Below are positions 12,527 to 16,421 of a DNA stretch of 16,421 nucleotides, piece by piece. A program made the position numbers and the translations under genes. The notes below the pieces were generated by a model that worked only from the letters and a program-made list of their open reading frames with translations, was not told where the DNA came from and made no database searches. The stretch comes from CAYGLV01 sp964351025 (GTDB lineage Bacteria; Actinomycetota; Thermoleophilia; Gaiellales; Gaiellaceae): contig CAYGLV010000054.1 of NCBI GenBank assembly GCA_964351025.1, forward strand, positions 1-16,421, written 5' to 3'. Each line of letters opens with the position of its first letter. Position 1 is the first letter of the stretch.

Positions 12527-13983
12527 CGCTCGTCGTCCTCGACGGCTGGGGCTGTGCGCCACCGGGCTCCGGCAACGCGGTCGCGTTGGCCCGCACTCCC
12601 GTCTTCGACCGGCTCTGGGCCGAGTACCCGCACACGACGCTGAAGGCCGCGGGCGCGGCGGTCGGGCTACCGGACGGGCAGATGGGCAACTCCGAGGTCG
12701 GGCACCTGACGATCGGTTCGGGGCGCGTGCTCTTCCAGGACCTACAGCGCGTCAATCTCGCGCTCCGCGACGGCTTCTTCTTCGAGAACCCAGCGCTCCT
12801 GGGTGTGTTCCGGCGGGCGCGCGAGCGCGGCGGCGACGTTCACCTGCTCGGGCTCGTCTCCAACGGGGGCGTCCACTCCCACCTCGACCACCTGTTCGCG
12901 CTGCTCGAGCTGGCAGCTCGCGAGGGAATGGCGGAGCGGACCTGGATCCACGCGTTCACCGACGGCCGCGACGTCTCGCCGCATGCGGCGGCGAGCGACA
13001 TCGCCGAGGTCCCCGCCGATCGGATCGCCACGGTCTGCGGCCGTTACTACGCGATGGACCGCGACGCGCGCTGGGAACGGACAGATCGCGCCTTCGGCGC
13101 GATCTGTTTAGGCGAGGGAACTGTCGCCGAGGATCCCGTGGGGGCGGTGCGAGCCAGCTATGCGAAGGGCATCACGGATGAGTTCATAGAACCGGTGGTT
13201 CTTAGCGGCCGGCCGCGCGTCGCGCGGCGGGACGCCGCGCTGTTCTTCAACTTTCGTCCCGACCGCGGCCGCCAGCTTTCCGAGCGCCTGCTCGAGGGCG
13301 GATACGACCTCACGACGATGACGCGGTATCGCCAGGACTTCGACTGCCCGGTCGCCTTCGGCGAGCAGGTCGTGAGCGACACACTCGCCGAAACCCTGGC
13401 CGGTGCGGGCGTTCGTCAGCTGCACGCGGCCGAGACGGAGAAGTACGCACACGTCACGTACTTCTTCGACGGCGGTGTCGAGGAGGCCTGGCCCGGCGAG
13501 GAGCGCCTCCTCGTCCCCTCGCCGCGCGAGGTGCCGAGCTACGACCACAAGCCGGAGATGTCGGCCCGCGAGCTCGCGGGCCGCTTCGCGGCCGAGATCG
13601 GGGACGGCTACCGCTTCGCGGTCGTCAACTTCGCCAACCCCGACATGGTGGGACACACAGGCTCGATCCCTGCCGTGACCGAGGCGATCGAGGTCGTGGA
13701 CGAATGCCTCGGCGTCGTCGTGGACGCCGTAACGAGCCTGGGCGGGGCGTGCTTGCTCACGGCCGACCACGGAAATGCCGAAAAGATGCTGGAGGACGAC
13801 GGCTTGAGCCCACACACCGCCCACACGACGAACCCCGTGCCGCTGATCTTGACCGCGCACGGCTTCGCCCTGGACGAGGGTGGCGGGCTGTCGGACCTCG
13901 CACCGACCATCCTGGCGCTGCTCGGCTTGGACAAGCCGTCCGAGATGACCGGGGCCGCGTTGGCTACCCCGTCCACCACCTAG
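12499..13983 (+). CDS. gpmI: 2,3-bisphosphoglycerate-independent phosphoglycerate mutase
   Basis: This metal-dependent mutase (Mn2+ in characterised enzymes) converts 3- to 2-phosphoglycerate through a phosphoserine intermediate. The 494-residue protein carries the alkaline-phosphatase-superfamily metal sites: Asp15 in VVLDGWG, the phosphorylated serine Ser65 in QMGNSEVGH, NFANPDMVGHTG, TADHGNAEKM and SPHTAHTTNPVP. It also has the iPGM phosphotransfer-domain motifs FTDGRDVSP and GRYYAMDRDARWERTDRA. The length is slightly below the usual 505-515. The best start is TTG at 12499 (MPGSGLPLVALVVLDGWG), which overlaps tpiA by 28 nt; no ATG or GTG lies close to the conserved N-terminus. Oddities: a 12-bp hairpin (13081-13107) is followed at once by a TTA leucine codon, and the next 100 bases use several codons that are rare elsewhere in the window. 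Confidence 0.95.
   Translation: MPGSGLPLVALVVLDGWGCAPPGSGNAVALARTPVFDRLWAEYPHTTLKAAGAAVGLPDGQMGNSEVGHLTIGSGRVLFQDLQRVNLALRDGFFFENPALLGVFRRARERGGDVHLLGLVSNGGVHSHLDHLFALLELAAREGMAERTWIHAFTDGRDVSPHAAASDIAEVPADRIATVCGRYYAMDRDARWERTDRAFGAICLGEGTVAEDPVGAVRASYAKGITDEFIEPVVLSGRPRVARRDAALFFNFRPDRGRQLSERLLEGGYDLTTMTRYRQDFDCPVAFGEQVVSDTLAETLAGAGVRQLHAAETEKYAHVTYFFDGGVEEAWPGEERLLVPSPREVPSYDHKPEMSARELAGRFAAEIGDGYRFAVVNFANPDMVGHTGSIPAVTEAIEVVDECLGVVVDAVTSLGGACLLTADHGNAEKMLEDDGLSPHTAHTTNPVPLILTAHGFALDEGGGLSDLAPTILALLGLDKPSEMTGAALATPSTT
13081..13107 (+). other. Strong intragenic hairpin in gpmI (12-bp stem, TTC loop)
   Basis: ACAGATCGCGCC (13081-13092) and GGCGCGATCTGT (13096-13107) are perfect complements around TTC, and GG/TT wobbles at 13079-13080 and 13108-13109 may lengthen the stem. 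The next bases are TTAGG, where TTA is an in-frame leucine codon at 13108-13110. Two more short perfect inverted repeats follow in the gene (13188-13202 and 13212-13228). The coding frame continues through all of them. Confidence 0.7.
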
Positions 13984-13984
13984 C

Positions 13985-13990
13985 TATACT
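13985..13990 (+). promoter_or_regulatory. TATACT -10 box for the ECF sigma factor gene
   Basis: TATACT lies directly after the gpmI stop and ends 8 nt before the TTG start of the sigma gene, which would make the mRNA leaderless or nearly so. A TTGGCT at 13960-13965 could be a -35, although the 19-bp spacer is long. The elements look housekeeping-like (sigma-70 type) and not like an ECF promoter, which argues against simple self-activation. Confidence 0.5.
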
Positions 13991-13998
13991 CGGGCAGG

Positions 13999-14604
13999 TT
14001 GTCGCTTCCGCAACCTGATCCCGGCGTTCTGCGCAAGGCACAGAGGGGCGACGAACGCGCCTTCACTCTGATCGTCCGCGCATATGAGGGTCCCATCTTC
14101 AACTACGTGCTGCGGCTCGTCGGGGATCGCTCGCTCGCCGAGGACCTGACGCAGGAGGTCTTCCTCCGCGTCTACCAAGGGTTGCCGGGCTTCTCGCTGC
14201 GCTCCCGTTTCACGACGTGGCTCTTCCAGGTGACGAAGAACAGAGTGCTCGACGAGCTGCGCGCGCTCGAGCGACGGCCTCGAGCCGTCATGTCGCTCGA
14301 GGACGCCCCGCAGCTCGAGGTGGTGGACGCGCCGTTCGAGCGCACCGAGACGATGGACGCGATCTGGCGGGCGGTCGAGCACCTCACCGTCGACCTGAAG
14401 ATGGCACTGCTTCTCCGCGATGTCGTCGGCCTGTCGTACACCGAGATCGCCGACTCGCTCGAGATCACGCTGGCCACCGTCAAGTGGCGGATCTACAAAG
14501 CGCGTGAGGATGTCCAGCTCGCGCTCGCCCGCGAGGGCATCACGTTCGGCTCGGACGCGCAGGTCGAGGCGCTCTCCGAGGCCGCGATCGTCAAGCTCTC
14601 CTAG
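13999..14604 (+). CDS. ECF-type RNA polymerase sigma factor
   Basis: The 201-residue protein has the two-domain ECF layout. Region 2 spans about residues 12-88, with the core-binding DLTQEVFLRVYQ (49-60) and the -10 recognition segment SRFTTWLFQVTKNRVLDELR. Region 4 spans about 120-175, with the helix-turn-helix LSYTEIADSLEITLATVKWRIYKARE. It would direct RNA polymerase to a small set of promoters. No anti-sigma gene is adjacent; the next gene encodes a secreted protein that could be a target. A C-terminal tail of about 25 residues (GITFGSDAQVEALSEAAIVKLS) follows region 4 and could be a regulatory extension. The TTG start at 13999 gives MSLPQPDPGVLRKAQRGDERAF, the usual distance to region 2. 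No Shine-Dalgarno is seen. Confidence 0.92.
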   Translation: MSLPQPDPGVLRKAQRGDERAFTLIVRAYEGPIFNYVLRLVGDRSLAEDLTQEVFLRVYQGLPGFSLRSRFTTWLFQVTKNRVLDELRALERRPRAVMSLEDAPQLEVVDAPFERTETMDAIWRAVEHLTVDLKMALLLRDVVGLSYTEIADSLEITLATVKWRIYKAREDVQLALAREGITFGSDAQVEALSEAAIVKLS

Positions 14605-14661
14605 CGGCGCCACCCGTTCAACGGATGTGCGCTGGGCGCGCAAGTGTTTCGAGCCGAATCG

Positions 14662-14691
14662 CTCCTGCTGTGTGCACCCCCGACACAGGAG
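14662..14691 (+). promoter_or_regulatory. Hairpin overlapping the Shine-Dalgarno of the acidic secreted protein
   Basis: CTGTGT (14668-14673) pairs with ACACAG (14683-14688), and CTC (14662-14664) can pair with GAG (14689-14691) across a CTG bulge. Alternatively CTCCTG (14662-14667) pairs fully with CAGGAG (14686-14691). Either fold buries the AGGAG at 14687-14691 that serves the ATG at 14700, so translation may be controlled by RNA folding. Not tested. Confidence 0.45.
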
Positions 14692-14699
14692 AGCCAGCC

Positions 14700-15689
14700 A
14701 TGAGACGCATGCTCGTACTTATCGTTGCCGCCGCCGGTCTCGCCGTCGCGGCCTCGCCGGCCTCGGCCGCTACCGCCTGGAAGGGCGTCGTGATCGCGAA
14801 TGACCCCGGTCGCAACGCGGTCGTGACCGCGTCGGCGGGCGGCGTCGTCCGTACCGCCCGCTCTCCGAAGGCGCGCTCGCTCCGCGTCGGCCAGCGGTTG
14901 GCCGTCACTGGGACGAACCTCGCCGACGGCACGTACAGGGCGGTCTCCATCCGCGTCACGGGCCGCGCGAAGAGCGTGCGCGTGAAAGCCGTCGTCGTCC
15001 GCTACCAGCGCGCGCAGAAGCGCCTCCTGGTCTCGGCCGGCGGCTCGACGTTCGCGCTCCCGCGCCGTCAGTCGGCCCGCGCGCTCGCGTCCGCCTCCGA
15101 GGAGGCGCCGAAGCCCGGCGACCAGATCGTCGCCACCGTGAGCGTCGCGACCGGGACGGCGCAGGCGACCACCGTCTCGACCGTCGGCCATCTCGGCACA
15201 CTCGAGGTCGAGGGGATTCTGACCAAGATCAGCGGCGGGAGCGTCGAGCTCGTCGTCGCGAAGTCCGGGTTCGTCACGATCGCGCTTCCGGCGGGCTTCG
15301 TGCTGCCGGCGGGCCTGAAGGCCTTCGACGAGGTGAAGCTGATCGTCGCTGTCGGCACCGACGGCAAGCTGACCGCGACCGCGATCCAGGGCGACGAGGC
15401 TGAGGACAGCGACGACGACGGCGTCGACTTCGACGAGAACGAGGACGAGCTCGAGATCGAGGGCACGATCAGCGCCCTCTCCGCCACGTCGATCTCCGTC
15501 ACACCCGGCGCGGCCGCATCGGCCGTCACCTGCGCGCTGGGCAAGCCGCTCACCGACTTCGCTGTGGGAGACCACGTCGAGCTGGAGTGCGCGGCCGCCG
15601 AAGGTGGCACGCTTACCCTCAAGCAGATCGAACACGAGGACGATGACCCGGGCGACGACGACGACGACGATGATGACGACGACGACTAG
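14700..15689 (+). CDS. Secreted four-repeat (DUF5666-like) protein with acidic tail
   Basis: The 329-residue protein starts with a signal peptide (MRRMLVLIVAAAGLAVAASPASA, cleavage near residue 23). It then shows four related beta-rich units of about 60-75 residues, starting near 27 (WKGVVIAN), 92 (SVRVKAVVV), 168 (LEVEGILTKI) and 251 (LEIEGTISAL). Each has the pattern of small OB-like DUF5666 domains: a turn, a GxxV/GD step and a final strand. Between units 3 and 4 lies DEAEDSDDDGVDFDENED, similar to calcium-binding thrombospondin type 3 loops (DxDxDG). The C-terminus is nearly all aspartate, with 11 Asp as the last residues. It probably acts outside the cell, perhaps binding calcium or other cations; this is inference. 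AGGAG (14687-14691) lies 8 nt before the ATG, inside a hairpin. It is flanked by two sigma-factor genes. Confidence 0.82.
   Translation: MRRMLVLIVAAAGLAVAASPASAATAWKGVVIANDPGRNAVVTASAGGVVRTARSPKARSLRVGQRLAVTGTNLADGTYRAVSIRVTGRAKSVRVKAVVVRYQRAQKRLLVSAGGSTFALPRRQSARALASASEEAPKPGDQIVATVSVATGTAQATTVSTVGHLGTLEVEGILTKISGGSVELVVAKSGFVTIALPAGFVLPAGLKAFDEVKLIVAVGTDGKLTATAIQGDEAEDSDDDGVDFDENEDELEIEGTISALSATSISVTPGAAASAVTCALGKPLTDFAVGDHVELECAAAEGGTLTLKQIEHEDDDPGDDDDDDDDDDD
15654..15686 (+). repeat. GAC/GAT trinucleotide run encoding 11 aspartates
   Basis: Eleven consecutive Asp codons, nine GAC and two GAT, form the C-terminal tail. Such a run is prone to slippage in steps of one codon, so its length may vary between strains. 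The GAT codons interrupt the GAC run and partly stabilise it. Confidence 0.9.
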
Positions 15690-15701
15690 CGGTCCTCCTT
15701 C

Positions 15702-16421
15702 GTGAAGCACGACGCTGCGGTCGTGCTGCCGAGCCGCCCCTCGCCGGGGGCGGCCGGCGCGCGCCTGGCGGAGCTCTACGAGAAGCACGCGCGGATGGTG
15801 TACGGCGTCTGCCGCCTGGTTCTGCACGATCCCGACGAGGCGGAGGACGCGGCGCAGCAGGTCTTCCTGTCGGCCTACCGCAGCCTGCTCGCGGGCACGG
15901 AGCCGCGGGATCCCGGTGCCTGGCTCGGGACGATCGCGCGGAACGAGGCACGCGGGCGGATCGCGGCGAGGATGCGGGCGCCGCTCACGCTTCACGACGA
16001 ACGCGAGTCCGCGTCCTCCACCCTCGAGGAGCAGATGGCGTTGCGCGCGGAGTTCGCCGACCTGCGCGCCGAACTGGCTGCGCTCCCCGAGAAGCAACGG
16101 GAGGCGGTCGTCCTTCGCGATCTCTACGGACTTCGCTACGACGAGGTTGCGAAGGCCCTCGGCACGTCACGGCCGGCGGTCGAGGGGCTTCTGTTCCGCG
16201 GCCGACGGCGGCTCCAGCAGCGGCTGCGCCCCGGCTTCGCAGCGGGAGTCCTCGTCGTACCGCTGGCCCTGCGCGAGTCGATTGCCTACGCGGTGCCAGG
16301 CTTCGGAGCGGGCGGCGCCTCGACGGCCGGGGTGCTCGCCAAGCTGGCGGGCCTTCCGCTCGCGGCCAAGCTGGCCGCCGCAGGAGCGGCCGTCAGTGTC
16401 GTCGGGTCGGCCGGCATGCTC
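15702..16421 (+). CDS. ECF-like sigma factor with hydrophobic C-terminal extension (partial, runs off the right edge)
   Basis: The frame is open from GTG 15702 to the window end (240 residues, no stop). Region 2 spans about 21-90: LAELYEKHARMVYGVCRLV, then DEAEDAAQQVFLSAYR and WLGTIARNEARGR. Region 4 spans about 110-175: LPEKQREAVVLRDLYGLRYDEVAKAL, then SRPAVEGLLFRGRRRL. After region 4 an Ala/Gly/Leu-rich extension begins (FAAGVLVVPLALRES at 179-193, then AKLAGLPLAAKLAAAGAAVSVVG), which looks like one or two membrane helices. Such fusions suggest a membrane-tethered sigma factor or a built-in anti-sigma-like module. The start is 12 nt after the previous stop. No Shine-Dalgarno is present; the leader instead contains CCTCCTT (15694-15700), the same sense as the 16S anti-Shine-Dalgarno. 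GTG at 15723 is an alternative start. Confidence 0.85.
   Translation, partial: MKHDAAVVLPSRPSPGAAGARLAELYEKHARMVYGVCRLVLHDPDEAEDAAQQVFLSAYRSLLAGTEPRDPGAWLGTIARNEARGRIAARMRAPLTLHDERESASSTLEEQMALRAEFADLRAELAALPEKQREAVVLRDLYGLRYDEVAKALGTSRPAVEGLLFRGRRRLQQRLRPGFAAGVLVVPLALRESIAYAVPGFGAGGASTAGVLAKLAGLPLAAKLAAAGAAVSVVGSAGML

Noticed and set aside
13081..13107. Intrinsic terminator ending transcription inside gpmI
   Set aside because: Only a very short T stretch follows, and the conserved gpmI frame continues for nearly 300 codons, so it is kept as a hairpin and not called a terminator.
15654..15686. Tandem repeat considered as CRISPR-like or mobile-element end
   Set aside because: It is a simple Asp codon run inside a gene, without spacers, inverted ends or target duplication.
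14601..16097. A 498-residue open frame on the minus strand opposite the sigma and acidic-protein genes
   Set aside because: Its translation is Arg/Val/Asp-rich with no domain pattern. It is antisense to three genes with clear families, and long antisense frames are expected at this GC content.
1..16421. Insertion sequence, prophage, tRNA-linked attachment site or defence island
   Set aside because: No transposase, integrase, phage or nuclease-defence gene, no tRNA gene and no long direct or terminal inverted repeats were seen; composition is uniform apart from the short gpmI patch.

Overview
The window looks like a very GC-rich monoderm actinobacterium, probably of the Thermoleophilia/Gaiellales type. 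The reasons are a whiA gene, the actinobacterial uvrC / whiA-gap-pgk-tpiA neighbourhood, frequent GTG and TTG starts, TAnnnT -10 boxes placed to give leaderless mRNAs, and two small ECF-like sigma factors, one with an Ala/Gly-rich hydrophobic C-terminal extension. The lineage is inferred from style and gene order only. A run of exactly 100 N shows that this is a draft or metagenomic scaffold.

Layout. Positions 1-1307: the start of a bcp-type peroxiredoxin (minus strand, cut by the window edge), divergent from a tight three-gene plus-strand set of two small multi-pass membrane proteins and a tautomerase-fold protein. 1304-2749: a secreted clan GH-A-like glycosidase on the minus strand, convergent with the tautomerase. 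2769-5454: uvrC, then a lipoprotein whose signal peptide is interrupted by the N run. 5455-8057 (minus): pruA-type P5C dehydrogenase followed by a flippase-like membrane protein. 8085-9477: an ogt-type alkyltransferase overlapping whiA. 9478-9775: a 298-bp gene-free stretch with three successive hairpins and the probable gap promoter. 9776-13983: a glycolytic operon gap-pgk-tpiA-gpmI with 1-nt and 28-nt overlaps and a 13-nt gap. 13999-16421: an ECF sigma factor, a secreted repeat protein with a poly-Asp tail, and a second, truncated ECF-like sigma factor.

How the genes fit together. gap, pgk, tpiA and gpmI encode four consecutive steps of lower glycolysis, from triose-phosphate isomerisation to 2-phosphoglycerate. 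Pgk (352 aa) and TpiA (227 aa) are clearly shorter than usual, through internal deletions that spare the active sites. WhiA upstream matches the Streptomyces-type neighbourhood, but rapZ and yvcK, which usually lie between uvrC and whiA, are absent here and unrelated genes occupy that place. uvrC and ogt are both DNA repair genes.

The window is mostly housekeeping, and I found no clear new defence or mobile system. The observations most worth following are: the 100-N gap is probably artificial, because a 10-base overlap restores an in-frame lipoprotein; back-to-back -10 elements give divergent near-leaderless starts at two gene pairs; a strong hairpin plus a TTA codon and a patch of unusual codons lie inside gpmI; Pgk and TpiA are compact; a hairpin covers the Shine-Dalgarno of the acidic secreted protein; and three hairpins lie between whiA and gap.
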